Of a stretch of 18,243 nt of DNA, positions 6,856 through 13,703 are shown one piece after another. Below the pieces are notes generated by a model that searched no databases, was not told the DNA's origin, and saw only the letters and a list, made by a program, of their open reading frames with translations. The translations under genes were made by a program, and so were the position numbers. Every line of letters starts with the position of its first letter. Within the stretch, counting starts at the first letter, position 1. The stretch lies in contig PLSY01000336.1 in NCBI GenBank assembly GCA_003164275.1, positions 7,101 through 25,343 on the forward strand, given 5' to 3'. The DNA is from Acidimicrobiaceae bacterium. Its GTDB lineage: Bacteria; Actinomycetota; Acidimicrobiia; Acidimicrobiales; RAAP-2.

Positions 6856-7842
6856 CTACCCGACGACGGTGCGCTCACTCCCCGCACCGGTGCCTGGTTG
6901 CTCGTCGCCGGTGTCCTGGGTGGTCGGATCGGGGCGCTTGGCCACAACCTTGGCGATCCGACGCTTGTCCATCTCGCTGACCCGCAACTCCCACCCGTCG
7001 ACGTCGAGAGACTCCCCTTCAACGGGGATGTGCCCGAATCCGTCGAACAGGAAGCCCCCGAGGGTCACGTATTCGCCCTCGGGCACATTGATGTCGAGGC
7101 GGTCCCTGACGTCGTCGACGCTCATTCGGCCGTCGATCAGCCAGCGACTGCCATCGACCCTCACAACGTCGGGCTCGTCGTCCGGGTCGAACTCGTCGGG
7201 CAGGTCGCCGACTAGGGCCCCAAGGAGGTCCTTGACGGTCAGCACTCCCTCCACGCCACCGTGCTCGTCGACGACCACGGCGAAGGCACGCCGCTGCCGC
7301 CGCATCTCGGCCAGGACGTCCAGCACCGGTCGCGACTCGGGGACGAGAAACGGCTGGCGGAGGCGACGGGAGATGTCGAGGGGATCGGGTACAGGTGCGG
7401 TGCCGGCCTCCCGGGCCGAAGGGCCAGATTGGCTGCGCCCCGTCAGGTCGGGGCCCTCTGGACTTGCCCCGGTGACCTTCCAGCCGGCGCGGAACAGATC
7501 GTTGACGAACAGCACGCCGATCAGGTCGTCCAAGTTCTCGCCGCAGACGGGGAAGCAGCTATGGCCGGACTCCCGCACGGCCTGGGTGACGGCATCAACG
7601 GTCAAAGGGATGGACAGGGCGACCACGTCCACCCGAGGAGTCATCACTTCTCCGACCACCATGTCATGGAGGTCGTGCAGGGCATCGATGATGAACTGCT
7701 CCTGGGCGTCGGCGCCCCCATCGGGGCGACCCGCCGGGTCGGCGTCCTTTTTCAAGCCCGCGGTCCGCTTACGCGCCTTCGCGGCCCTACTGGCTCTGTT
7801 GCCGGGTGGAGGGTCGTCTTCGTGGCGTCGGAACACGGACAC
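6856..7842 (-). CDS. CorC/HlyC-type CBS-domain protein (no membrane domain)
   Basis: About 328 residues. A basic, flexible N-terminus (1-45) leads into a CBS pair: VVGEVMTPRVDVVALSIPL opens CBS1 (about 60-120), and FAVVVDEHGGVEGVLTVKDLLG marks CBS2 (about 165-215). A C-terminal CorC_HlyC domain (about 225-303, YVTLGGFLFDGFGHIPVEGE) follows. The family is linked to magnesium/cobalt efflux or to regulating transporters. Most actinobacterial relatives carry an N-terminal four-helix DUF21 membrane domain; this one lacks it, like E. coli CorC. A Gly/Ser/Pro-rich insert of about 35 residues separates the two CBS motifs. The open frame begins at 8040, inside the response regulator gene. I chose the GTG at 7842, just after that gene's stop; a GTG at 7836 is equally possible and neither has a good ribosome binding site. 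Confidence 0.85.
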   Translation of the reverse strand: MSVFRRHEDDPPPGNRASRAAKARKRTAGLKKDADPAGRPDGGADAQEQFIIDALHDLHDMVVGEVMTPRVDVVALSIPLTVDAVTQAVRESGHSCFPVCGENLDDLIGVLFVNDLFRAGWKVTGASPEGPDLTGRSQSGPSAREAGTAPVPDPLDISRRLRQPFLVPESRPVLDVLAEMRRQRRAFAVVVDEHGGVEGVLTVKDLLGALVGDLPDEFDPDDEPDVVRVDGSRWLIDGRMSVDDVRDRLDINVPEGEYVTLGGFLFDGFGHIPVEGESLDVDGWELRVSEMDKRRIAKVVAKRPDPTTQDTGDEQPGTGAGSERTVVG

Positions 7843-7873
7843 GGTGGTGACGCTGTCTGTTGGGACGGAGCCG

Positions 7874-8308
7874 TCAGGCGCCGGCAGGTGCGGGTGCGGA
7901 CACGATCGAGAGTGGTTGGTAGGACTCGTCGTAGTAGGTGCCTCCGTCGAGGAGGGCCTCGACAGCCCGGCGCAGGCGGATTGGATCGAGCGGCTTGACC
8001 ACCCAACCTTCCGCTCCGGATCGCCGAGCCAAGAACACATCGGGCCGCCGGTCGAGCAGCATCAGCACCGGGACATGGCCCAAGTTGTGATAGGAGGCTT
8101 CGAGACGCAGCTCGAGGCAGACTGCCATGCCTCCCATGTTCCCCATCTGCAGGTCGACGACCACGAGGTCGGGTAGGGATTTGGCCACCTCGACCATCAC
8201 GGCCGGGCCCGATTGGGCCTCCACGATGGTGATGTCCGGTCGGCTGGCAATCGAGGCGACTTCGGCTCTCACCGATGGTGCATCGCTGGCCACAAGGATG
8301 GTCGGCAC
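7874..8308 (-). CDS. Single-domain response regulator (receiver only)
   Basis: About 144 residues forming one receiver domain and no output domain. The phospho-acceptor is Asp52 in PDLVVVDLQMGNMGG, and the conserved Lys105 is in WVVKPLDP. Two features are atypical: the acidic pocket after the first strand is VASDA with only one acid, and the Thr/Ser that follows strand 4 is replaced by Leu (PVLMLLD). Phosphorylation or the usual switch may therefore be weakened. The start is uncertain. The GTG at 8308 (VPTILVASD) fits the family and has GGGGG just upstream, but the ATG at 8341 would overlap the ArsA-like gene by 17 bases and is possible. It sits between the ATPase pair and the CorC gene in one transcription direction; no histidine kinase is nearby. 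Confidence 0.85.
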   Translation of the reverse strand: MPTILVASDAPSVRAEVASIASRPDITIVEAQSGPAVMVEVAKSLPDLVVVDLQMGNMGGMAVCLELRLEASYHNLGHVPVLMLLDRRPDVFLARRSGAEGWVVKPLDPIRLRRAVEALLDGGTYYDESYQPLSIVSAPAPAGA

Positions 8309-8324
8309 GGCCCCCACGTTAGCG

Positions 8325-9467
8325 CTACTCACGGGGCCCATCGGCGGGGGTGGGCTCGAAGAGGGGCGTGGGGCCGTCCGGGGTGAACAAGAGGTCGGCG
8401 ATGGCGGTGAGGCCGTCGAGATCGTGCACGTCGGTATTGAGCAGGGGCACCCGGTAGACCGGGGCGGGCGCGACCTTCTCCACCAGATCGGAGAAGGCCA
8501 GCTCCTCGCGATCCGAGGTCGTGGTGTAGCCGCGGAGATTGCCGATCAGCTGGTTGAGGGGCGAGGCCGGTCCATGGTCGTCGATCCGAGGGAGCTGGTC
8601 GAGTTGGTCGTCATCGGCGAAGCGAGGCTGGAGCCGGTTCACCACGAGGGCAGTGACCGACATGTCCGATTCGGCCAGCTTGCTGGCGAAGTGGACGGCC
8701 TCGTCGACAGAGTCAGGGCGGGGCGACGCCACCAACACGAATGCGGTGTCGGACTGAGTGAGGAGCTCCCGCACTCGGGCGGCCCGGGTGCGAAATCCCT
8801 CCTCCATCCCCTCGAAGGCCTGGAAGAAGGCCACCGCGTCGCTCACGATGTCAGCCCCGGCCACCTTGGAGATGGTCCGAAGCAGGGCCTGGGCCGCCAC
8901 GCCCATGAATCGAAGGCCGGCCCTGGTGGGTCTCATCAGCGCCTGAAAGACGCGGTTCTCCAAGAAGTGGGTCAGCCTTCGGGGCGCATCGAGGAAGTCG
9001 AGGGCGTTCCGGGACGGAGGGGTGTCCACGACGACGAGATCAAAGCCCCCCTCTTCCACCAGCTCGTAGAGCTTCTCCATGGCCATGTACTCCTGGGTTC
9101 CCGAGAGCGACCCGGTGAGGTTGCGGTAGATCCGGTTGACCTTGATCACCTCGGCCTGCTCCTCGGTGTCCGAGTAGCGCTGGACGAGGTCATCGAACGT
9201 CCCCTTCGGATCCAGCATCAAGGCGTGGAGGTCCCCAGCCCACGGCCCGTCGATCCTGGTGGGCTGATTGGTGAGCGCATCGATGCCGAGCGAGTTGGCC
9301 AGGCGACGGGCCGGGTCGATGGTGACGACGCAGGCGCTGCGACCGAGGCGGGCGGCCTGCAGGGCGAAGGCGGCCGATGTGGTGGTCTTGCCCACCCCGC
9401 CGGAGCCACAACAGATGATGATGGACGCTGTGGCCACCACCTCGTCCATGGTGACCCCCTCGCTCAC
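8325..9467 (-). CDS. ArsA/Get3-like ATPase, second subunit (Rv3680-like)
   Basis: 380 residues of the ArsA/TRC40 class of SIMIBI P-loop ATPases. The P-loop is CGSGGVGKTTTSA (residues 20-32), the A/switch I region is VVTIDPARRLANSLGI, and switch II is VVVDTPPSRNALDFLDAP with Asp148. A long helical insert (about 160-240) could form a hydrophobic client groove as in Get3. The signature lysine of deviant Walker A motifs (GKGGVGKT) is Ser here, unlike in the partner gene. Despite the family name, arsenite ligands are not evident and arsenic transport should not be assumed. The GTG at 9467 overlaps the partner's stop codon, suggesting translational coupling; the ATG at 9449, with GAGGGGG upstream, is a strong alternative. 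The arrangement matches mycobacterial Rv3679/Rv3680. Confidence 0.88.
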   Translation of the reverse strand: MSEGVTMDEVVATASIIICCGSGGVGKTTTSAAFALQAARLGRSACVVTIDPARRLANSLGIDALTNQPTRIDGPWAGDLHALMLDPKGTFDDLVQRYSDTEEQAEVIKVNRIYRNLTGSLSGTQEYMAMEKLYELVEEGGFDLVVVDTPPSRNALDFLDAPRRLTHFLENRVFQALMRPTRAGLRFMGVAAQALLRTISKVAGADIVSDAVAFFQAFEGMEEGFRTRAARVRELLTQSDTAFVLVASPRPDSVDEAVHFASKLAESDMSVTALVVNRLQPRFADDDQLDQLPRIDDHGPASPLNQLIGNLRGYTTTSDREELAFSDLVEKVAPAPVYRVPLLNTDVHDLDGLTAIADLLFTPDGPTPLFEPTPADGPRE

Positions 9468-10483
9468 GAGCGAACCCCTGACGGCTCGGGCAGGGCTTCG
9501 ACGCCGGAGGCGAGCGCATCGGTCAGCTCGGCCAGCTCAAGCGGGCCGATCGAGGCGGTAAAGAGGAACGGGACCCTCAGCTGGTTGAGTGGCAGCTCGC
9601 GGGCCAGGCGCTCCAGCTGCTCGCCTTGGAGGCTCTGTCGGGTCGACCGGAAGAGCCGAGCCTCGTCGAGAGCGGCGAGCAAGGGCTCGTCGAGTTGGAC
9701 GCCGGCGTCTGCCGCAGCCTCCGCAGCTGACACGGAGAGGCCGGGCTCATCCGGGTAGCAGCCGTTCACGATGACGGGGCCGAGGGCGATGCCCACTTTG
9801 TCCTCGAGCTGGTAGGCCGCCTCGATGACCTCGTTGACCGGCATCTCCTCGGGCAGGGTGACGAGCGCCACCTGGCACCGGTCCGGGTCGGACAGGAGCT
9901 CGACGACCTCGGCGGCCTGGGTCCGGATGGGGCCGCCCCGGGCGGCGTCGAGGAGGCCGCCGGCCGAGGAGAGGAAGGTCATGGTGTGGCCGGTGGCCGG
10001 CGCGTCCACCAAGACGAGATCGGCCACCCCGCTGCGCTCGATCTGCTTGACCTTGCCGAGGACGAGGATGTCCTTGATGCCTGGGATGGCTCCGGCCACG
10101 AGGTCGATGATCCCCGTCGACATGAGGCGCTTCGACACCCGGCGGAGCCCGTGGTCGGCCAGGTACTCGATGAGGGCATCGTCCGGCGTGATGGTGCGGG
10201 CCTGGACCGTCCCTTTGGCGATCGACAGCTGCTCGAGTTCCGCTACGTCGTCCACATCCTCTGCTCCTGCGGCGCGTAGGACCGACCCGGCATAGCCGAG
10301 AGGACTGTCGCTTCCGAAGGCGGTCGCCACCTCTTTGCGGCCCTCTAGCTCGATGACCAGGACCGAGAGCCCTGCGTCGGCAGCCAGGTGGGCCAGAGCC
10401 GCCACCATGGTGGTCTTGCCCACGCCACCCTTTCCGGCCACGATCAGGACCCGGCTCTGACGACAGAAAGCGCTGATGTCCAT
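9464..10483 (-). CDS. ArsA/Get3-like ATPase, first subunit (Rv3679-like)
   Basis: 339 residues. The deviant Walker A motif is complete, GKGGVGKTT at residues 17-25, including the signature Lys18. Switch II is LVLVDAPATGHTMTFL with Asp160, very like the DTAPTGHTLR motif of Get3. The family couples ATP-driven dimer opening and closing to handling of hydrophobic client proteins or other cargo. In mycobacteria the homologous pair Rv3679/Rv3680 lies next to whiB4, and here a whiB gene is likewise divergent 187 bases away. The ATG at 10483 lies close to a TACGCT -10-like hexamer on the minus strand (10494-10499), so the leader may be very short. The stop overlaps the start of the second ATPase by four bases. 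The client is unknown. Confidence 0.9.
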   Translation of the reverse strand: MDISAFCRQSRVLIVAGKGGVGKTTMVAALAHLAADAGLSVLVIELEGRKEVATAFGSDSPLGYAGSVLRAAGAEDVDDVAELEQLSIAKGTVQARTITPDDALIEYLADHGLRRVSKRLMSTGIIDLVAGAIPGIKDILVLGKVKQIERSGVADLVLVDAPATGHTMTFLSSAGGLLDAARGGPIRTQAAEVVELLSDPDRCQVALVTLPEEMPVNEVIEAAYQLEDKVGIALGPVIVNGCYPDEPGLSVSAAEAAADAGVQLDEPLLAALDEARLFRSTRQSLQGEQLERLARELPLNQLRVPFLFTASIGPLELAELTDALASGVEALPEPSGVRS

Positions 10484-10619
10484 GACCTAGTGGAGCGTAG
10501 TGTCCGCTCGATCGATGCCGATTCCGCTCCCGCCCATTCCTGGCTGCGGTTCAGGACCGGTCACTGCCAGTTTGGGGGACAGAGACCGAAAGTTTGCTGA
10601 GAAATCCTGGTCAGACCAC

Positions 10620-10648
10620 TTGTTTCCGCCTGCAAGCGCGAGTACGTT
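10620..10648 (+). promoter_or_regulatory. Promoter of the whiB gene
   Basis: A -35-like TTGTTT (10620-10625) and a -10-like TACGTT (10643-10648) are separated by exactly 17 bases, the standard spacing for the housekeeping sigma factor. The start codon is 23 bases further on, with a strong GGGGGAGGT ribosome binding site between (about 10656-10664). Confidence 0.55.
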
Positions 10649-10670
10649 CGCTAGTGGGGGAGGTACCCAA

Positions 10671-10961
10671 ATGGGTTGGAATAGGGGGAATTGGGCAGTG
10701 GAGCAAACACGGACGCTCGATAAGTGGCAGCACAAGGCCTCGTGCCGTGGGCCTCAGGCGGAGATCTTCTTCCCGCCGTCTCATGCTGAGCGCAAAGAGG
10801 AGAAACTGCAGCGGGAGGATCGAGCGAAATCGATCTGCCGGTCGTGCTCGGTCCGAGTCGACTGCCTCGACTACGCGCTCCGCATCCATGAGCCGCACGG
10901 CATTTGGGGCGGCCTGAACGAGACGGAGCGCAAGCAGATGTCGGAGCGCCGCGCCGGCTGA
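10671..10961 (+). CDS. WhiB-family Fe-S transcriptional regulator
   Basis: 96 residues. The four cluster-ligating cysteines are Cys25 (KASCRGP), Cys56 and Cys59 (ICRSCS) and Cys65 (RVDCLDYAL), in the family pattern C-x30-C-x2-C-x5-C. The GIWGG turn (77-81) and a basic C-terminus (ERKQMSERRAG) for DNA contact follow. WhiB proteins are actinobacterial [4Fe-4S] proteins that bind the sigma-A region 4 and respond to oxygen, nitric oxide or redox state. The ATG at 10671 is chosen over the longer open frame because of the strong ribosome binding site and the family length. The divergent ArsA-like pair is the same neighbour as for mycobacterial whiB4, so an orthologous relation to WhiB4 is likely but not proven. 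Its 3' end converges on the DUF929/VKOR cluster. Confidence 0.95.
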   Translation: MGWNRGNWAVEQTRTLDKWQHKASCRGPQAEIFFPPSHAERKEEKLQREDRAKSICRSCSVRVDCLDYALRIHEPHGIWGGLNETERKQMSERRAG

Positions 10962-10984
10962 TCGCGCCAGGCGAGTCCGGTCCC

Positions 10985-11896
10985 TCAGGCGAGTCCGAGG
11001 GCAATGGTCGCCGCCCGCACTCCTTTACTGGCGCACACCGAGGTCGGCAGCTGATGGGTGGCCTTGCAGATGCCGGCCGTCAGGTAGTTGGCCGAGGCCA
11101 CGACGGCCTGCCCGGTCGGCGTGGCAGGCTGGCTCAGCTCGCCGGCGATCTGGCCCTGAGACTGCCCGACCAGGACTGCCGGGCTGAACCCCGAGGTCGA
11201 TGCCACCGTTTGGTTGTCGATGTCGACGAAGGGATCGGCCCTACCGCCACCGTAGCGGGCGACGAGTGACGCCTCGTCCGGGCTGAGGCGGGCGATGCGC
11301 GTGTAGACCCCGTGGGCGTCCGGCGTATCGGAGTACAGCTCGATCCCATCGAAGGCCACGTAGCGGCTCACATAGGTGGTGCCGTAGAAGGTGAAGGTCT
11401 GGAGGCCTGGGAACACCGAGTTCGGGGAGGACTGCATGTTGGCCAGGTCCTCGAAGTGACCGAAGCGGGAGAGGGCGACGATGAGCGGCCACCGCTCCGA
11501 GCCGCAGAAGGGGCAGAACTCGGCCCCGACGAAGAGGACCTCTGGTTTGTTGGACGAGGTCAGCGGGGGTTGGTTGGCGACGATGGTCGGTGGCTCCACG
11601 GTGGCGGTCGGCGATGAGACCCCGACAGCGTCGAACACCTTGGGCGGCACCTTGGTAACCGAGGTGACAACCCCGGGTGACGTCAGGTTCGTCGTCACCG
11701 TCTGCGCCGTGACGGTCGGACGGGTCAGCGCGTAGACGACGAGTCCGACCACTCCGACGACGATGACGATGGCCGCTCCCCAGGCGAACTGCATGGTCCG
11801 GTTCCGGGGCTCTGGCCCGTCCTCGCTGGGCGCACTGTCGTCGGGAGCGGGTCTGCCGGGTCCGGCCGCCTCACGACCAAGGTCTGGCCCGCTCAC
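10985..11896 (-). CDS. Membrane-anchored thioredoxin-like DUF929 protein (copy A)
   Basis: 303 residues. The N-terminal cytoplasmic tail (1-36) is acidic, followed by one membrane segment (about 37-57) and a Thr/Val/Pro-rich linker. An extracytoplasmic thioredoxin-like domain opens with VLFVGAEFCPFCGSERW, where Cys128 and Cys131 form a CPFC redox motif. A second cysteine pair, Cys277 and Cys288, sits in the C-terminal helix region (GICKATHQLPTSVC). It is a paralogue of the protein at 12417-13499 over the whole exported part. DUF929 has no settled function; the CPxC motif and adjacent VKOR suggest a thiol-disulfide oxidoreductase fed by VKOR. The GTG at 11896 lies 24 bases after the VKOR stop, with GAGG about twelve bases upstream, so the start is moderately sure. 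Last gene of the cluster. Confidence 0.88.
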   Translation of the reverse strand: MSGPDLGREAAGPGRPAPDDSAPSEDGPEPRNRTMQFAWGAAIVIVVGVVGLVVYALTRPTVTAQTVTTNLTSPGVVTSVTKVPPKVFDAVGVSSPTATVEPPTIVANQPPLTSSNKPEVLFVGAEFCPFCGSERWPLIVALSRFGHFEDLANMQSSPNSVFPGLQTFTFYGTTYVSRYVAFDGIELYSDTPDAHGVYTRIARLSPDEASLVARYGGGRADPFVDIDNQTVASTSGFSPAVLVGQSQGQIAGELSQPATPTGQAVVASANYLTAGICKATHQLPTSVCASKGVRAATIALGLA

Positions 11897-11920
11897 CTGG
11901 CCATCAGCCTCGAGATGGGA

Positions 11921-12394
11921 TCACGCCCCCTGATAGGCGGTGTCGTCGGACTCATAGGACCGGGCCAGCACGACAGGGGAGACGGTGACGATGATGACGA
12001 ACAGGATGAAGGTGATCAGGTGGACGCCTGAGCACCACAGGCAGATTGCCTTGATGATGAACAGCTCGGCGATCAGCAGGTAGATGATCATGCCCACCCC
12101 GATGATCGAGAGGATCAGTCGAGCCAGGTGCACCCGCCGGTCGACACTGCGCCAGGCCATCGGGAGGCAGAGGGCGATCATGGGGATGAAGTACACCAGC
12201 CCGAGCATGGCCACGGGTATGCCAAAGATCTCGGACTGTGGGCTGGTCGTGACCTTGGCGCAGTTGATGGCGCCATTGTCCGAGCAGACGAGGGCGACCT
12301 TGTCGAAGTGGGTGATGGTCAGATAGATCGAGATTCCGAGCCCGGCGAGGCTGAGGAGCAGCGTGGCAGTGGGCTGCCAGCGCAGCGATGGCAT
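11921..12394 (-). CDS. Vitamin K epoxide reductase family protein (VKOR, DsbB-like)
   Basis: 157 residues, an integral membrane protein with about four to five transmembrane helices. Both redox pairs of bacterial VKOR are present: the loop pair Cys37 and Cys45 (VCSDNGAINC), and the quinone-side CLWC motif, Cys118 and Cys121 (IKAICLWCSGVH). The family re-oxidises a periplasmic or cell-surface thioredoxin-like partner and passes electrons to quinone, doing the job of DsbB in actinobacteria. There is no fused thioredoxin domain, so it needs a separate partner; the two DUF929 proteins encoded immediately on either side are the obvious candidates. The frame is open from 12499, but the ATG at 12394 is chosen because it follows the previous gene's stop by 22 bases and has GGAG nine bases upstream. 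Confidence 0.93.
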   Translation of the reverse strand: MPSLRWQPTATLLLSLAGLGISIYLTITHFDKVALVCSDNGAINCAKVTTSPQSEIFGIPVAMLGLVYFIPMIALCLPMAWRSVDRRVHLARLILSIIGVGMIIYLLIAELFIIKAICLWCSGVHLITFILFVIIVTVSPVVLARSYESDDTAYQGA

Positions 12395-12416
12395 GACTTG
12401 GACTCCGTCTACCTGG

Positions 12417-13499
12417 TCAACCGAGCTTGAGGGCTTTGGTGGCAGCCTGGACCCCTGGGCTGTCGCACACCGATGCTGGGGCATTGGAGGTGCTCGCACA
12501 GATGGCGGCCGACATGTAGTTGGCAGTCGCCACTATGGCCTGGGTCGCCGGGTTGGTCGGGTCGTCCAGGTTGCTGGCGATATCCGACCACGTGAGGTTG
12601 GACAGGACCGCTGGGCTGAAGCTGGCCCCTGAGATGAGCGCCTTGTTGCCGATGTTGACGAAGGGGAACGACACCTGCCCGGCCGTTGCCCCCGTGATGT
12701 ACTTCGGATCGTTGTACTTGGAGATGATCGCCGCCTCCTCTTTGGTCGGCGTCTGCAAGCTGGTGTAACTGCCGTTCGCCGCCGGGATGTTGGTCAGCTC
12801 TTCGACCGAGGAGAAGGTCAGGTACGGGCTGGTCAACGTGGCGTTGCGGTAGCTGAAGGTGTGGGTGGCCGGATAGACGTCGGTGTGCGAAGAAGCGGTG
12901 ATCTTGAGCCCCGACCAGGTCCCGAACCGCGACAGGGCAACGGTCATCGCCCAGCGCTCGGCCGCGCAGTAGGGGCAGTACTCTGCACCGAGATAGAGCA
13001 TGGCCGGCGACTTGCCCTTCAGGCTCAGTGCCGGCTGACCGGACAGGACGATGGGCGCCGACACCGGCACCTCGTTCGAGGTGACCCCGATCTTGTTGAA
13101 CACCGAGGCCGGAACGTTGGTCACATCGTGAACCACCGAGGCCGGGGCGGTAGTCACCGGTGTGGAGGTGGCGTTGGTGGTCGATGTCCCACTGGTGAGC
13201 TTCACGACGACGAGCACGACGATGATGAGGATGACGAGGCCGACGACTCCCCACGCCATCATCGCTCCCGAGAGTCGACTGCGCGGAGGGGCGGCAGCGG
13301 GCCTTACCCCGGGTCGGGGCTTGTTCCCACCTTTGGCGGGACCGCTCGGGCCCCGGGCTTTGCCTGCCTTGGACGTCGGTGGCTTGGCCGGAATCGGCCG
13401 ACTCTGGGCGCGACTTTTGTCCTTGGCGCTCTGGTTCCGGCTGCCACCGGTCGGTGGTTTGGGTTTGTTTCCTCCCGTGGAAGGGCCGTTCTGTGCCAT
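12417..13499 (-). CDS. Membrane-anchored thioredoxin-like DUF929 protein (copy B)
   Basis: 360 residues, first gene of the three-gene cluster. The N-terminal tail (1-78) is unusually long and basic, rich in Lys, Arg, Pro, Ser and Gly (17 Lys/Arg against one Asp and no Glu). One membrane segment (about 79-100) and a Thr/Ser-rich linker lead to the thioredoxin-like domain, MLYLGAEYCPYCAAERW, with Cys175 and Cys178 in a CPYC motif. As in copy A, a C-terminal cysteine pair (Cys334 and Cys345, ICASTSNAPASVC) is conserved. The motif and its position beyond the membrane point to a thiol-disulfide oxidoreductase on the outer face. The ATG at 13499 has GAGGA ten bases upstream. The longer overlapping frame beginning at 13524 has no domain similarity. 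Confidence 0.88.
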   Translation of the reverse strand: MAQNGPSTGGNKPKPPTGGSRNQSAKDKSRAQSRPIPAKPPTSKAGKARGPSGPAKGGNKPRPGVRPAAAPPRSRLSGAMMAWGVVGLVILIIVVLVVVKLTSGTSTTNATSTPVTTAPASVVHDVTNVPASVFNKIGVTSNEVPVSAPIVLSGQPALSLKGKSPAMLYLGAEYCPYCAAERWAMTVALSRFGTWSGLKITASSHTDVYPATHTFSYRNATLTSPYLTFSSVEELTNIPAANGSYTSLQTPTKEEAAIISKYNDPKYITGATAGQVSFPFVNIGNKALISGASFSPAVLSNLTWSDIASNLDDPTNPATQAIVATANYMSAAICASTSNAPASVCDSPGVQAATKALKLG

Positions 13500-13689
13500 G
13501 GTCCAGCAGTCCTCGATCTGTCAAGTGTTCGATGTGAGCGTAACTGGTCAGGGCGTCCGCCCGGCGTCACATGGCAGAGGGTCACCCCGAGCCCACGGGC
13601 TGGGCTCAGCCGTCACGGCCGGCTGGCGCAGAGCCGCCGATAGTTGCCACCGGACCCGATGGTCAGGCTCTGGGCCCGGGTTTCGGTCC

Positions 13690-13695
13690 TAGAAT
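13690..13695 (+). promoter_or_regulatory. -10-like hexamer before the alpha/beta hydrolase gene
   Basis: TAGAAT lies eight bases before the ATG at 13704, with GGAGG between. Transcription would start inside or next to the ribosome binding site, giving a nearly absent leader. No convincing -35 hexamer is seen. Confidence 0.35.
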
Positions 13696-13703
13696 GGAGG
13701 ACT

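Noticed and set aside
8127..9758. Very long plus-strand open frame (543 codons) opposite the response regulator and second ATPase
   Set aside because: It is antisense to two genes with clear family motifs. Its translation is low-complexity and has no recognisable domain; long antisense frames are common in GC-rich DNA.
8325..10483. Naming the ATPase pair as arsenite pump subunits
   Set aside because: No arsB, arsR or arsenite-binding cysteine cluster is seen. The context matches Rv3679/Rv3680, not an ars operon.
12409..13524. Minus-strand open frame overlapping DUF929 copy B in another frame
   Set aside because: Gly/Arg/Gln-rich out-of-frame reading of a gene with an intact CPYC thioredoxin-like domain and conserved C-terminus.
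13519..13524. Perfect TTGACA on the minus strand upstream of DUF929 copy B as a -35 box
   Set aside because: At 16-18 bases further on the sequence reaches the ATG with no -10-like hexamer, so it cannot drive this gene from that position.
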